Below, piece after piece: positions 52,367-61,552 of a DNA stretch of 64,000 nucleotides. A program made the position numbers and the translations under genes. The notes below the pieces were generated by a model. It saw only the letters and a list, made by a program, of their open reading frames with translations, searched no databases and had not been told where the DNA came from. The number at the start of each line of letters is the position of its first letter. Positions within the stretch are counted from its first letter, which is position 1. This DNA is from CAVOXO01 sp963700425 (GTDB lineage Bacteria; Actinomycetota; Acidimicrobiia; Acidimicrobiales; Microtrichaceae): the NCBI GenBank assembly GCA_963700425.1, contig CAVOXO010000003.1, positions 248,001 through 312,000 on the forward strand. Direction: 5' to 3'.

Positions 52367-52438
52367 CCTCCCGGCGGATGTCGGGCACCGTTGGCTGCGG
52401 TTCGCCAACCCGAACCGGGGGAGACCTAGCGTGGCGCC

Positions 52439-53956
52439 ATGAGCGATGCCGACTACCTGCGTCGAATCCTCACGGCGCGGGTCTACGACGTCATCGACGA
52501 GACGCCGCTCGACGACGCCCCCCTGCTCTCCGAGCGCATGGGAAACCGCGTGCTGCTCAAGCGGGAGGATCTGCTGCCGTCGTTCTCCTTCAAGATCCGC
52601 GGCGCGTACAACAAGATGGCCAACCTGTCCGACGACGTGCGGGCCCGAGGGGTGGTGACGTCGTCGGCCGGTAACCATGCCCAGGGCGTGGCGCGTTCGG
52701 CGGGGATCCTGGGTTGCGCCGCGGTGATCGTGATGCCCGAGACGGCCCCCCAGCTCAAGGTCGACGCGGTCCGGGCGTCGGGGGCGGAGGTCGTGTTGGC
52801 CGGCCAGACGTTCGACGACGCGTACGTCCGGGCGACCGACCTGATGGACCGGCGTGGACTCACCTTCGTCCACCCCTTCGACGATCCCGAGGTCATCGCC
52901 GGTCAGGGGACGGTGGGCATGGAGCTCCTGCGCCAACATCCGGCTCCGGTCCACGCCGTGTTCATCCCCATCGGTGGTGGCGGTCTGATCTCCGGTGTGG
53001 CCGCCTACCTCAAGCAGCTGACGCCCGGGGTCCGTATCGTCGGTGTACAGACCAACGACGCCGACGCCATGGCCAGGTCGATCGAGGCGGGTGTGCGCGT
53101 CGAGCTGGCCGACGTGGGTCTCTTCAGCGATGGCACGGCGGTGAAGGAGGTCGGAACCGAGACGTTCCGACTGACGTCGCTCTACGTCGACGAGATCATC
53201 CGTGTCGACACCGACGCGGTGTGCGCCGCCATCAAGGACGTGTTCGACGACACGCGGGCCATCCTCGAACCGGCCGGTGCACTGTCGATCGCGGGCATGA
53301 AGCGCTACGTCGAATCGACCGGCGTCTCGGGCCAGACCCTGGTGGCGATCGCGTCGGGCGCCAACATGAACTTCGATCGACTTCGATTCGTCTCCGAACG
53401 CGCCGAGATCGGCGAACATCGCGAGGCGGTGTTCGCCGTGACGATTCCCGAGGAACGCGGCAGCTTCCGTCGATTCTGTGAGCTCGTCGGCGACAGGGGG
53501 GTCACGGAGTTCAACTACCGGATCGCGGATCCGTCGTCGGCTCACATCTACGTGGGGATCCACGTCGCCGATCGTCGCGAGGCGATGCGCATTGCGGAGG
53601 GCTTCCGATCCGCCGGCCTCGACACCCTCGATCTGACCGAGGACGAGCTGGCCAAGCTCCACCTGCGTCATCTCGTCGGGGGGCACTCGCCCCACGCCGC
53701 GGGCGAACGGCTCTTCCGGGTCGAGCTGCCCGAGCGGGCCGGTGCGCTGATGGCCTTTCTCACCGCCATGGAGCCGGAGTGGAACATCTCGCTGTTCCAC
53801 TACCGCAACCATGGGGCTGATGTGGGACGGGTTCTCGTGGGAATGCAGGTTCCCGACGACGGCACGGCTGATCTCGCGGCCTTCTTCGACCGGTACGGGT
53901 ACCGGTTCTCCGAGGAGACCGCCCACCCGGCGTACTCGATGTTCCTCGGTGCATGA
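52439..53956 (+). CDS. ilvA: Threonine ammonia-lyase (biosynthetic threonine dehydratase)
   Basis: The 505-residue protein has the PLP lysine in SFSFKIRGAYNKM, SSAGNHAQGVA, the phosphate loop IPIGGGGLISG, and two C-terminal ACT-like domains (about 325-400 and 415-500). The two ACT-like domains bind isoleucine in the biosynthetic enzyme. It forms 2-oxobutanoate and ammonia, the first step of isoleucine synthesis. It is divergent from amt and may share its control region, tying ammonia release to ammonia transport. Confidence 0.93.
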   Translation: MSDADYLRRILTARVYDVIDETPLDDAPLLSERMGNRVLLKREDLLPSFSFKIRGAYNKMANLSDDVRARGVVTSSAGNHAQGVARSAGILGCAAVIVMPETAPQLKVDAVRASGAEVVLAGQTFDDAYVRATDLMDRRGLTFVHPFDDPEVIAGQGTVGMELLRQHPAPVHAVFIPIGGGGLISGVAAYLKQLTPGVRIVGVQTNDADAMARSIEAGVRVELADVGLFSDGTAVKEVGTETFRLTSLYVDEIIRVDTDAVCAAIKDVFDDTRAILEPAGALSIAGMKRYVESTGVSGQTLVAIASGANMNFDRLRFVSERAEIGEHREAVFAVTIPEERGSFRRFCELVGDRGVTEFNYRIADPSSAHIYVGIHVADRREAMRIAEGFRSAGLDTLDLTEDELAKLHLRHLVGGHSPHAAGERLFRVELPERAGALMAFLTAMEPEWNISLFHYRNHGADVGRVLVGMQVPDDGTADLAAFFDRYGYRFSEETAHPAYSMFLGA

Positions 53957-54094
53957 GTCCGGACCGGCCACCGCCATGACCGCTCCCGCGGCGGCTCGGG
54001 CGACCGTCCTCGTCGGTCGGATTCCGCGATCTTCTTGCCGGCCGAGGTCGTACCGCTATCCTGGCGCCCTCTGGACACAGAGAGTCCGCTTCCC

Positions 54095-55048
54095 ATGACC
54101 GTCTCGCACCCGGGTTCGAACCTTCCGTCGCTGCGTCCCGCTCGGCGCATCAACGGGATGTCGGCAGTACTGCTGACGTCCGCGCCCGATGGTGACATCG
54201 ACTGGTCGTCGTTCGAAGCACACGTCGATCGCACCGCCGAGGCCGGGCTCGTACCCGCGGTCAACATGGATACGGGCTATGTGCAGTTGCTCGACCAGCA
54301 GACCCGAGAGGCGGTGCTGGACCGCACCGCAGCGGTCACCGCAGGGAGATTCGTGGCCGGGGCCTTCGTGGACGACGAGCCGGGAAGCGAGCTCGACCTC
54401 AAGGCTCACATCGTCGCGGCACAGGCCGTGGCGGCCCGGGGCGGAATCCCCGTGATCTTTCCGTCGCACGGTCTCAACAGCCTTGCCGAACCGCAGCTCA
54501 TCGGCGCGCTCGCCACCATCGGCGAAGAAGTGGACCGCTTCATCGGGTTCGAGCTGGGACCCCAGTTCATCCCCCACGGACGCATCTACACGCTCGCCGC
54601 CTACGAGATGCTGATGGGCATTCCCCAGTGCGTGGGAGCGAAGCACTCGTCGTTGCGACGCGGCGACGAGTGGAACCGGCTGGCGATCCGCGATCGGGTA
54701 CGTCCGCAGTTCTCGGTGATGACCGGCAACGACCTGGCGATCGACATGGTGATGTACGGGTCGGACTACCTGCTGGGACTCTCCACGTTCGCTCCCGATG
54801 TGTTCGCCCGTCGCGACCGCATGTGGGCCACCGGGGATCCGGGCTTCTTCGAACTCAACGACCTGCTGCAGTACCTCGGCAACTTCGCGTTCCGGACTCC
54901 GGTTCCCGCCTACCGCCACAGCGCCGCGATGTTCCTCCACCTTCGGGGATGGGCCACGAGTGAGTCGGTTCCCCGCGGGGTGCCCACTCGACCAGAGAGC
55001 GATCGTGCGATCCTCGCCGAGATCGCATGCCGCATGGGTGTTCTCTGA
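54095..55048 (+). CDS. DapA-like aldolase/dihydrodipicolinate synthase family protein
   Basis: The 317-residue protein shows a TIM barrel with INGMSAVLLTSAPDGDIDW, FVAGAFVDDEP, a Schiff-base lysine candidate in CVGAKHSSLRR, and FSVMTGNDLAIDMVMYGSDY. It lacks the exact GTTGE motif of DapA, so it is a relative acting on another oxo-acid. Its stop touches the start of the next gene (TGAATG), so the two form an operon. Confidence 0.75.
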   Translation: MTVSHPGSNLPSLRPARRINGMSAVLLTSAPDGDIDWSSFEAHVDRTAEAGLVPAVNMDTGYVQLLDQQTREAVLDRTAAVTAGRFVAGAFVDDEPGSELDLKAHIVAAQAVAARGGIPVIFPSHGLNSLAEPQLIGALATIGEEVDRFIGFELGPQFIPHGRIYTLAAYEMLMGIPQCVGAKHSSLRRGDEWNRLAIRDRVRPQFSVMTGNDLAIDMVMYGSDYLLGLSTFAPDVFARRDRMWATGDPGFFELNDLLQYLGNFAFRTPVPAYRHSAAMFLHLRGWATSESVPRGVPTRPESDRAILAEIACRMGVL

Positions 55049-56464
55049 ATGCAGCAGGTTCGTCGCCTGCAGAGCATCGGGCAACTGACCGAGCACCTGG
55101 GCCGGCTCGGGGTCGAGTTCCCGCTCGACGAGACGGTGGACACCGCCGGCCCCTTGTCGCGACCCCTGACCCTCCGGGACGGTTCGAGAGGGACGACCGA
55201 GGTGGCGAACCGCTGGGCGATCCTGCCGATGGAGGGTTGGGACGCCGACCGTGGGGGAGGACCCACCGATCTGGTGAGGCGTCGCTGGAGGCGCTTCGCG
55301 TCGAGTGGGGCCGCCCTGGTGTGGGGTGAGGCGACGGCGGTCCGTCACGACGGGCGAGCCAACCCCAATCAGCTCGTCATCGACCGTTCGACGGTGGACC
55401 AGCTCGCATCGTTGCGAGATGAACTCGACTCCTCCCAGGTCAGCGTGTTGCAGTTGACCCATTCCGGTCGGTTCGCCCGACCCGATGGCGACATGGCTCC
55501 GAGGACTGCCTACGAACACCCCGTGCTCGACGACCGGGTGGGTTCGGGCGCGGCGTCGGTGTTGTCCGACGACGAGGTTCACCAGTTGATCGGCGACGTC
55601 GTCGACGCCGCTGTTCTCGCCCGGGAGGCGGGGTTCGACTATGTCGACGTCAAGGCGTGTCACGGGTACCTCGGCCACGAATTCCTGTCCGCGGTCGACC
55701 GACCGGGGCCCTTCGGCGGCGACCTGGACGGCCGCACCCTCTTTCTGAGGTCGATCGTGTCGGGCATCCGCGAATCCGCACCGGGTCTGGGAGTCGCTCT
55801 GCGATTCTCCGCGTACGACCTCGTTCCGTTCGGGCCGGGAATCGACGGTACCGGTCGACCGGAGCCCCGAGGGGACGGTCCCTACCGTCACGCCTTCGGA
55901 GGTGACCGTAGCGGTCTGGGGATCGATCTCGCCGAGCCCCATCGACTCATGGACATGATGTCGGAGGCGGGGGTGGGTCTGGTGTGTGTGACCGCCGGAT
56001 CTCCCTACTACAACCCACACATCCAACGGCCGGCCTACTTCCCGCCCTCGGACGGGTATCTGCCACCCGAGGACCCCCTCGTGGGCGTGGCACGGATGAT
56101 CGCGGCGACCGCCGAGCTGGCCCGCGACCATCGCGACATCGCGGTGGTCGGGTCGGGGTACTCCTACCTGCAGGAGTGGGTCGCTCACGTGGCCCAGGCC
56201 GTCGTGCGCACGCAGGGCGCGGCCATGGTCGGTCTCGGTCGGATGGCGCTGTCGTACCCGCATCTTCCGGCCGACGTCGCAGCGGGTCGGCCCCTCGATC
56301 GACGGCTGCTGTGCCGCACGTTCAGCGACTGCACGACCGCCCCCCGGGCCGGGCTGGTCTCGGGTTGCTACCCGCTCGACCCGTTCTACAAGGATCGGCC
56401 CGAGCGGGTGGAGCTGGCGGCTCTGAAACGCAGTCGGCGCGTCGACCGGCCCCGTCGCTCCTGA
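55049..56464 (+). CDS. Old yellow enzyme-type NADH:flavin oxidoreductase
   Basis: The 471-residue protein has VANRWAILPMEGWDAD, LQLTHSGRFARP, FDYVDVKACHGYLGHEFLS and TAGSPYYNPHIQRP, and the FMN phosphate region GLGRMALSYPHLPAD. It lacks the 4Fe-4S motif of the 2,4-dienoyl-CoA reductase branch, although the last part has several Cys (LLCRTFSDCTT and SGCYPLDPFYKD). It reduces C=C bonds of unsaturated carbonyls. It is co-transcribed with the DapA-like gene, and the pair may catabolise one compound. Confidence 0.8.
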   Translation: MQQVRRLQSIGQLTEHLGRLGVEFPLDETVDTAGPLSRPLTLRDGSRGTTEVANRWAILPMEGWDADRGGGPTDLVRRRWRRFASSGAALVWGEATAVRHDGRANPNQLVIDRSTVDQLASLRDELDSSQVSVLQLTHSGRFARPDGDMAPRTAYEHPVLDDRVGSGAASVLSDDEVHQLIGDVVDAAVLAREAGFDYVDVKACHGYLGHEFLSAVDRPGPFGGDLDGRTLFLRSIVSGIRESAPGLGVALRFSAYDLVPFGPGIDGTGRPEPRGDGPYRHAFGGDRSGLGIDLAEPHRLMDMMSEAGVGLVCVTAGSPYYNPHIQRPAYFPPSDGYLPPEDPLVGVARMIAATAELARDHRDIAVVGSGYSYLQEWVAHVAQAVVRTQGAAMVGLGRMALSYPHLPADVAAGRPLDRRLLCRTFSDCTTAPRAGLVSGCYPLDPFYKDRPERVELAALKRSRRVDRPRRS

Positions 56465-56472
56465 CGGATTCG

Positions 56473-57276
56473 CTATCGAGCGTCGAACGCGTAGCCGGTG
56501 GCAGGAAGGCCGAACAGGTCCACCGCGCAGACCCGGTGGGCGGGATCGTCACCGCCGGCGCCGGCTGCGACCATCAGGGGCAGGAGGTGCTCGGGGCGGG
56601 GGTGACAGGCGCGACCGCCGGGAGCGGTGCTCCAGGTGGCCAATCGGGCGTCACGATCGGGGCCGATGAGATCCATGGTCACGTCCAGCCAGGAATGGAA
56701 CGCCTCGGCCTCGGCACGGCGCACGCGGAACGACAGGTCGTGGGTGCTCAGGCCCGAGCCGATGATGAGGACGTTCTCGTGGCGCAGCGAGGCGATCGCT
56801 CGACCGAAGTCGACGTGAACGAGGGGGTCGAGCCCGACACGGAGCGAGACCGACACCACCGGGATGGTCGCCTCGGGGAACGCGACGGTCAGGGGAACGA
56901 ACACGCCGTGGTCGAAGCCACGCCCGTCATCGGCATCCACCACGATGCCGCGGTCCGCCGCGAGCGCGACGATCGAGCGGGCGACGTCGGGTTCGCCGGG
57001 AGCCGGGTAGGTGATCGAGTACGTCTCGGGAGGGAAGCCGCCGTAGTCGTAGATCATTCCGGGGTGAGCCGCGGTCGACACGGTGAACCGGGGCTCCTCC
57101 CAGTGTGCGGTGATGACGACGAGCGCCCGGGGCGTGCGGGGCAGATCGTCCGGAAGCGTCGCGAGGCCATCTCGAAGGCCGGTCCATCGGCCCTCGGGAT
57201 CGTCCATCCAGGGCCAGGGTCCCCCTCCGTGAGGGAGGTAGAGCGCCGGCTGGGGGGTGCTCGTCGACGGTGTCAT
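56473..57276 (-). CDS. DODA-type class III extradiol ring-cleavage dioxygenase
   Basis: The 267-residue protein has the metal ligand pattern of LigB-like enzymes: LPHGGGPWPW, ITAHWEEPRFT, GFDHGVFVPLTVAFP and SGLSTHDLSF. These resemble plant DOPA dioxygenase relatives found in bacteria. It would bind Fe2+ and O2. The gene overlaps DinB-like 57273-57728 at ATGA and is convergent with the OYE gene. Confidence 0.85.
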   Translation of the reverse strand: MTPSTSTPQPALYLPHGGGPWPWMDDPEGRWTGLRDGLATLPDDLPRTPRALVVITAHWEEPRFTVSTAAHPGMIYDYGGFPPETYSITYPAPGEPDVARSIVALAADRGIVVDADDGRGFDHGVFVPLTVAFPEATIPVVSVSLRVGLDPLVHVDFGRAIASLRHENVLIIGSGLSTHDLSFRVRRAEAEAFHSWLDVTMDLIGPDRDARLATWSTAPGGRACHPRPEHLLPLMVAAGAGGDDPAHRVCAVDLFGLPATGYAFDAR

Positions 57277-57728
57277 CTGTCCGACACCACGTCGGCGGTC
57301 AGTTCCATGTGCCCCAGGTGTTGGAACAGCTCCTCGATCACGTGGAGGACGACGGCGGCGTCGGAGGTGTCGCCGCCCGGAAGGAACTGTCGGCCGCCGT
57401 CGTCGGTTCCCCGGCCTGCGTCGTAGAGACCGAGGTCGGCCTCGGCCCGGGCGAGGGTCGAGGCGATGAGGATGTCGAGTTCGGGGAGCGACGCCACGCC
57501 GGAGAACTCGAGGTCGCGATCGCGGGTGCTCGGACGGCCGAGTCCGACGTGACCCATCCAGAACTCCGTGACCGCACAGCAGTGGATGATCAGGGCCGCC
57601 ACCGAATTCGCGCGGGTGCCGAGGGGTCGTTCGTTGATCCTGGGTTCGCCGAGTCGTCGGGCCAGATCACCCATGTCGGCGAAAGCCCGTCGAAGGTACA
57701 ACGCCGCGGTGTCCGAGCTCAGCTCCAC
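57273..57728 (-). CDS. DinB-family protein
   Basis: The 151-residue four-helix protein shows the DinB/YfiT histidines: ALIIHCCAVTEFWMGH near residue 48 and HVIEELFQHLGHMEL near residue 130. Such metal-binding proteins serve as thiol-dependent transferases (mycothiol in actinobacteria), often in detoxification. It is followed at ATGA by the ring-cleavage dioxygenase, so it may be a thiol partner. Confidence 0.8.
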   Translation of the reverse strand: MELSSDTAALYLRRAFADMGDLARRLGEPRINERPLGTRANSVAALIIHCCAVTEFWMGHVGLGRPSTRDRDLEFSGVASLPELDILIASTLARAEADLGLYDAGRGTDDGGRQFLPGGDTSDAAVVLHVIEELFQHLGHMELTADVVSDR

Positions 57729-57776
57729 GGTGACGAGCCTGCCACCGATGCGGCGAGGGCGCCATGGCGGGCGATT

Positions 57777-57821
57777 GACCAGAACAGGTTCTAATGCACT
57801 ACATTAGAACCTGTTCTGGTC
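57777..57821. promoter_or_regulatory. Perfect 45-bp palindrome with two AGAAC-N2-GTTCT operators
   Basis: Two 20-bp arms (57777-57796 and 57802-57821) are exact inverted copies around CACTA. Each arm holds its own dyad, AGAACAGGTTCT and AGAACCTGTTCT. These resemble the TetR-type KstR pattern (TnnAACnnGTTnnA), each with one mismatch. It lies 24 bases before the start of the LLM oxidoreductase gene and 49 bases after the divergent DinB-like start, so it can control both. The TetR gene at 59058 is the likely ligand. Confidence 0.75.
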
Positions 57822-57844
57822 ACACCGACAAGCAGGAGCAACAC

Positions 57845-59053
57845 ATGGAATTCGGACTCTTCCTCAACGGCTACCTTCCCGGCCCCGCGGCTCACGACGC
57901 AGAGTCCGAGCACACCATGCTGATGCGGGAGTTCGAGTATGCGATCCACGCCGATCGGTACAACTGGAAATACGCCTGGTTCGGCGAGCACCACGCACTG
58001 ACGGAGTACTCCCACATGTCCGCACCCGAGACGATCTTCGGGTACGTCGCCGCCAAGACCAGCCAGATCCACGTCGGTTCGGCGATCATGAACCTCTCGC
58101 CGCCGGTGAACCAGCCAACCAGGAACGCCGAGCGTGTCGCCATGTTGGACCACGTCTGTGACGGGCGGTACGAGTGGGGCACCGGAAGGGGTGCCGGCGA
58201 ACACGAGATGCAGACCTTCGACCTCTCCACATCGGAAACCAAAGCCATGTGGGACGAGGTGGCGCCGGAGATCGTCCGCATGTGGGAACAACGTGACTAC
58301 ACCTTCGAGGGCGACTCGTTCGCCGTCCGCACCCCCCACAACATCCTCCCCAAGCCCTACGGACTCGGTCACCCGCCCATCTGGGTGGGGTGCGGCAATC
58401 CGGGAACGTTCACCAAGGCCGGCGAGCTCGGCATCGGGGCCATCGCCTTCAACTTCGAGCCCGTCTACAACCTGAAGGGGCGGATCGACGCCTACAAGGA
58501 GGGCATCGCCAACTGCACCGAGCCGCTCGGACAGTTCATGAACGACAACGTGATGATGACCAACGCCGTCGTGTGCGTCGCCGACGGAAAGAGGGCCCGC
58601 GAGATCGCCATGTCGCCGGGCCGCGGCTACCTCAACACGATGGTCAACATGTACCACAGCACCATGCCGCCGCAGAAGAACGCGGTGTACTGGCCGAACG
58701 CCCCCCACGTCATCCCCGACGAGAAGACTCTCGACTACCTCATCGAGAGCGGCTACCTGCTGTGCGGCAATCCCGACGAGGTGAACGAGCAGATCTCGAA
58801 GTATCAGGAGGTCGGCTGCGACCAACTCGTCTTCGGCATCCCCAACGAGGGATTCGAACACGAGGAGGTACTGGAGATGATCGAGCTGTTCGGTACCCAC
58901 GTCATCCCCAATTTCGACACCGATCCGGTGCACTCGACCACCCGGTACCGCCAGACCGCGACGCGCAAGCATCCGGAGTTCGCTCACCCGCTGCCCGACA
59001 ACCTCGACGTCACCGTCATCCCCACCAACGCCCTGATACCGCTGGGGAGCTGA
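57845..59053 (+). CDS. LLM-class flavin-dependent oxidoreductase
   Basis: The 402-residue protein starts at ATG 57845 (AGGAG upstream; the frame before it runs through the palindrome). MEFGLFLNGYLPGP, WFGEHHALTEYSH, the F420/FMN face SAIMNLSPPVNQP, and GRGAGEHEMQTFD are typical. It is a luciferase-like monooxygenase or F420 reductase. Two bases separate its stop from the next ribosome site, and the TetR gene follows. Confidence 0.85.
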   Translation: MEFGLFLNGYLPGPAAHDAESEHTMLMREFEYAIHADRYNWKYAWFGEHHALTEYSHMSAPETIFGYVAAKTSQIHVGSAIMNLSPPVNQPTRNAERVAMLDHVCDGRYEWGTGRGAGEHEMQTFDLSTSETKAMWDEVAPEIVRMWEQRDYTFEGDSFAVRTPHNILPKPYGLGHPPIWVGCGNPGTFTKAGELGIGAIAFNFEPVYNLKGRIDAYKEGIANCTEPLGQFMNDNVMMTNAVVCVADGKRAREIAMSPGRGYLNTMVNMYHSTMPPQKNAVYWPNAPHVIPDEKTLDYLIESGYLLCGNPDEVNEQISKYQEVGCDQLVFGIPNEGFEHEEVLEMIELFGTHVIPNFDTDPVHSTTRYRQTATRKHPEFAHPLPDNLDVTVIPTNALIPLGS

Positions 59054-59057
59054 CACC

Positions 59058-59657
59058 ACGGCACGCGCGGTCGACACCCGGGCGAGGCTTCTCGACGAAG
59101 CCGAGCGCCTGTTCGCGGCGTCGGGCATCAACGCGGTCACGACCCGCGGGATCGTGGCCGCCGCGGGCCAGCGCAACGCGTCCGCCATCAGCTACCACTT
59201 CGGTTCGCGGGAGGGGCTCCTTCTCGCGGTCCTCGCCCGTCGGGGAGCGCCCATCGACGCCGAACGTGGGCGTCGTCTCCGTGCTGTCGGGTCCGGCGCG
59301 TCGACTCACGACCTGGTTCGTTGTCTGGTCGAGCCGTACTGCGATCTCCTCACCGGAGGCCCCGGCCGTTCATACCTTCGCATCGTCGCCCAGCTGCGCG
59401 GCCGTTTCGCTTCGTGGCGGGTGGACTCCGACACGGCCACGACCACGTCGCTGGCCGCGATACTCGACGAGCTCGAGTCGCGTCCCCGACGCTCTCCCGC
59501 CGTCTGCCGGGAGCGGGTGGTGGCGATGATCATGGTGATGACGTCCACGACCGCCGAACGGGCGCGCAGCCTGACCGAGGGACTCGATCCGGAGCTCGAG
59601 CACTCCGAGTTCGTCGACAACCTCGTCGACATGTGCGCCTCGCTCATCGACGGCTGA
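59058..59657 (+). CDS. TetR-family regulator apparently starting at ACG
   Basis: The protein runs RLLDEAERLFAASGINAVTT, RGIVAAAGQRNASAISYHF, GSREGLLLAVLARRG, the TetR HTH. No ATG, GTG or TTG exists in frame between the preceding stop (59034-59036) and a GTG at 59154 inside the HTH. ACG at 59058 is 8 nt after GGGGAG and gives a normal N-terminus. It is either a rare ACG start or a miscalled ATG. The gene follows the LLM gene and probably binds the palindrome at 57777-57821. Confidence 0.7.
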   Translation, partial: TARAVDTRARLLDEAERLFAASGINAVTTRGIVAAAGQRNASAISYHFGSREGLLLAVLARRGAPIDAERGRRLRAVGSGASTHDLVRCLVEPYCDLLTGGPGRSYLRIVAQLRGRFASWRVDSDTATTTSLAAILDELESRPRRSPAVCRERVVAMIMVMTSTTAERARSLTEGLDPELEHSEFVDNLVDMCASLIDG

Positions 59658-59671
59658 GTCCTCGTCGCCGA

Positions 59672-60325
59672 TCAGCGGCTGAACGTACCCCCGGCATCGT
59701 CGGAGATCGCCGGTGCGTCCGTCAGCCGGAGGGCCGCGACCCGAACATGATCGGCGGCCTCGCCGGGGTCGCACCCGAGAAGTCGGAGCAACGCTTGTGC
59801 CACATCGGCGTGGTCCCCGGGGCACAGGTTGCCCGATCGTTCCGCGAGGATCGTTCCGTTGAGGGCACCTGCCACCAGGTAGATGCCGAGATCGGCATCG
59901 AGACTGAATCCCTGGCCGTGGTTCCCGGATCGAAGCAGGGCCAGGGTCTCGTCGATCAGTGCCGGATGGCTCTCGGCACCCCGCCGGAATCCCGACCAGA
60001 TCAGATTCGGTTCGACGTCGCGTAGTGCCACCAGGATCCCGATGGCGACGATGACCGGCGGGCGATCGTCGATCCTGCGGCAGTTCCGCACCTGCTGCTC
60101 GAGCTGGGCGAACGCCTCCTCGGCGGCCACCTCCACGAGACGGTCGATGCTCGGGAAGTGGTTGTAGAACGTGCCGACGCCCACATCGGCGGCCTCGGTG
60201 ATCTCCGAGATCGTCAGCTCGTTCACCCTGCGGTCGTGCAGCAGACGACGGACCGCGGCGATCAACGCCCGGTGGGTGTTCAGCTTGCGTCGGTCGGGAC
60301 GTGGCGGAGGGGGCGAGCCGGGCAT
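59672..60325 (-). CDS. TetR/AcrR-family regulator
   Basis: The protein (217 residues from ATG 60325, longer if 60337 is used) has a short Pro-rich lead, then ALIAAVRRLLHDRRVNELTI, SEITEAADVGVGTFYNHF and PSIDRLVEVAAEEAF, the TetR HTH and first ligand helices. It is convergent to the other TetR gene. No target site is evident. Confidence 0.8.
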   Translation of the reverse strand: MPGSPPPPRPDRRKLNTHRALIAAVRRLLHDRRVNELTISEITEAADVGVGTFYNHFPSIDRLVEVAAEEAFAQLEQQVRNCRRIDDRPPVIVAIGILVALRDVEPNLIWSGFRRGAESHPALIDETLALLRSGNHGQGFSLDADLGIYLVAGALNGTILAERSGNLCPGDHADVAQALLRLLGCDPGEAADHVRVAALRLTDAPAISDDAGGTFSR

Positions 60326-60392
60326 GTGACCCATCATGGCGCTGATGTTCGTCTCAGGTTGTGGCTGACGAGGGCGCCGATAGCGTGTCGGA

Positions 60393-60752
60393 ATGGATCC
60401 GATCGTACTGACAACGACAGGGGAACCGACCGCCGTCCTTCACACGGCGCTGACCTCGCTCCAGGGTCTCGGCTACGGCGTCACCCCCGACGCATCCGGG
60501 TGGGGTGGTCGAGCGGAGGTGGGCAGCGCCGTCGGACGTGTGCTCCTCGGCGGCTTCTCGCGTCGCATGATCGTGGACTACTCGCTGAGCCAGGGTCCGG
60601 CCGAGGGCCAGTGGCAGCTCACGCTCGTGCCGGCGATGACCGGCGCCAGCGGCGGGGCCCTCGGCCTGAGCAAGGCGAAGAAGGAGTGGGCGGGGATCGG
60701 CGCGACGCTCGGAACGGCGCTGAACACCTCGGGGCAACTGGTCTACGGCTGA
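60393..60752 (+). CDS. Hypothetical protein of 119 residues
   Basis: MDPIVLTTTGEPTAVLHTAL and GGRAEVGSAVGRVLLGGFSR give an alternating strand pattern, with a later MTGASGGALGLSKAKKEW. It has no signal peptide, Cys or clear helix. It lies alone between a TetR gene and a convergent lipoprotein. No family is recognised. Confidence 0.5.
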   Translation: MDPIVLTTTGEPTAVLHTALTSLQGLGYGVTPDASGWGGRAEVGSAVGRVLLGGFSRRMIVDYSLSQGPAEGQWQLTLVPAMTGASGGALGLSKAKKEWAGIGATLGTALNTSGQLVYG

Positions 60753-60806
60753 CCCCTCATTCCGCCGAGCCGGTCCCGACGAGGGCGGGCATCGACCCGG
60801 GTTCGC

Positions 60807-61448
60807 TCAGCAGCGTCCGTTGCGACCGAAATCCTGAGTCCAGTAGGGCGTGCCATTGCCGGCCACGACTCTGCCCACGCCCACGTGGGTGAACGACGTC
60901 GACACGATGTTGGCCCGGTGGCCGCTCGAGGCCGACCACGCCGCCATCACCTCGGCGACCGATCCGTATCCGTACGCGACGTTCTCGCCGAGGTTCGACC
61001 ACCCGAGGTAGCCGGAGGCTTCCGCCCTCGACACCATGGTGGAGCCGTTCGATCCGGTGTGGCTCATCGTCAGATGGGCGGCCTGATCGGCCGAGTGCGC
61101 GACGGCGGCAGTCGTGAGGTTGCCGCAGAAGGCGATGGGGGCGACACCTGCAGCGGCTCGGGAAGTGTTGATCGACGCCAACATCTCGGCCTGCCACGTC
61201 GGTGTGGTTGTCGTCGTGGTCGTCGGAGGTGTCGTGGTCGTCGGAGGTGTGGTTGTCGTCGTCGGAGGTGTGGTTGTCGTCGTGGTCGTCGGAGGCGACG
61301 TCGTAGGTGCGGCGGTTGCGGTCGGCCCGCCGAGGTCGGGTACCGGGGGCAGCGGTGAGTCCGGAGGCGGTTCGCACGCGGCCACAGCCACGACCGCGAT
61401 GACTGCGGCGGCGTATCGGAACGTGGATGCGGTGAGAGGGAGAGTCAT
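60807..61448 (-). CDS. CAP/SCP-domain lipoprotein
   Basis: The 213-residue protein starts at ATG 61448. A signal peptide ends at lipobox VAAC, followed by a TTPP/TTT-rich linker (about residues 40-85) that may be glycosylated, then a CAP domain (about 90-213): INTSRAAAGVAPIAFCGNL, HTGSNGSTMVSR, GENVAYGYGSVAEVMAAW and SGHRANIVS. The His and Glu positions of the family are present. It is outside the membrane; its biochemical role is unclear. Confidence 0.85.
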   Translation of the reverse strand: MTLPLTASTFRYAAAVIAVVAVAACEPPPDSPLPPVPDLGGPTATAAPTTSPPTTTTTTTPPTTTTTPPTTTTPPTTTTTTTPTWQAEMLASINTSRAAAGVAPIAFCGNLTTAAVAHSADQAAHLTMSHTGSNGSTMVSRAEASGYLGWSNLGENVAYGYGSVAEVMAAWSASSGHRANIVSTSFTHVGVGRVVAGNGTPYWTQDFGRNGRC

Positions 61449-61552
61449 GGCGTGGTGGTGACCTCGACCGACGGCGTAGGTATCTGTCCTCGGCGTGACG
61501 GCTCGACAACTTGAGCGCCGGGGAGCGACGCGCCACGTGTGTACGGTCGGGT

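Noticed and set aside
50699..53977. One long minus-strand frame joining amt with the antisense of ilvA
   Set aside because: The upstream 588 codons are antisense to ilvA and lack coding character; the amt start at 52213 has its own ribosome site and signal helix.
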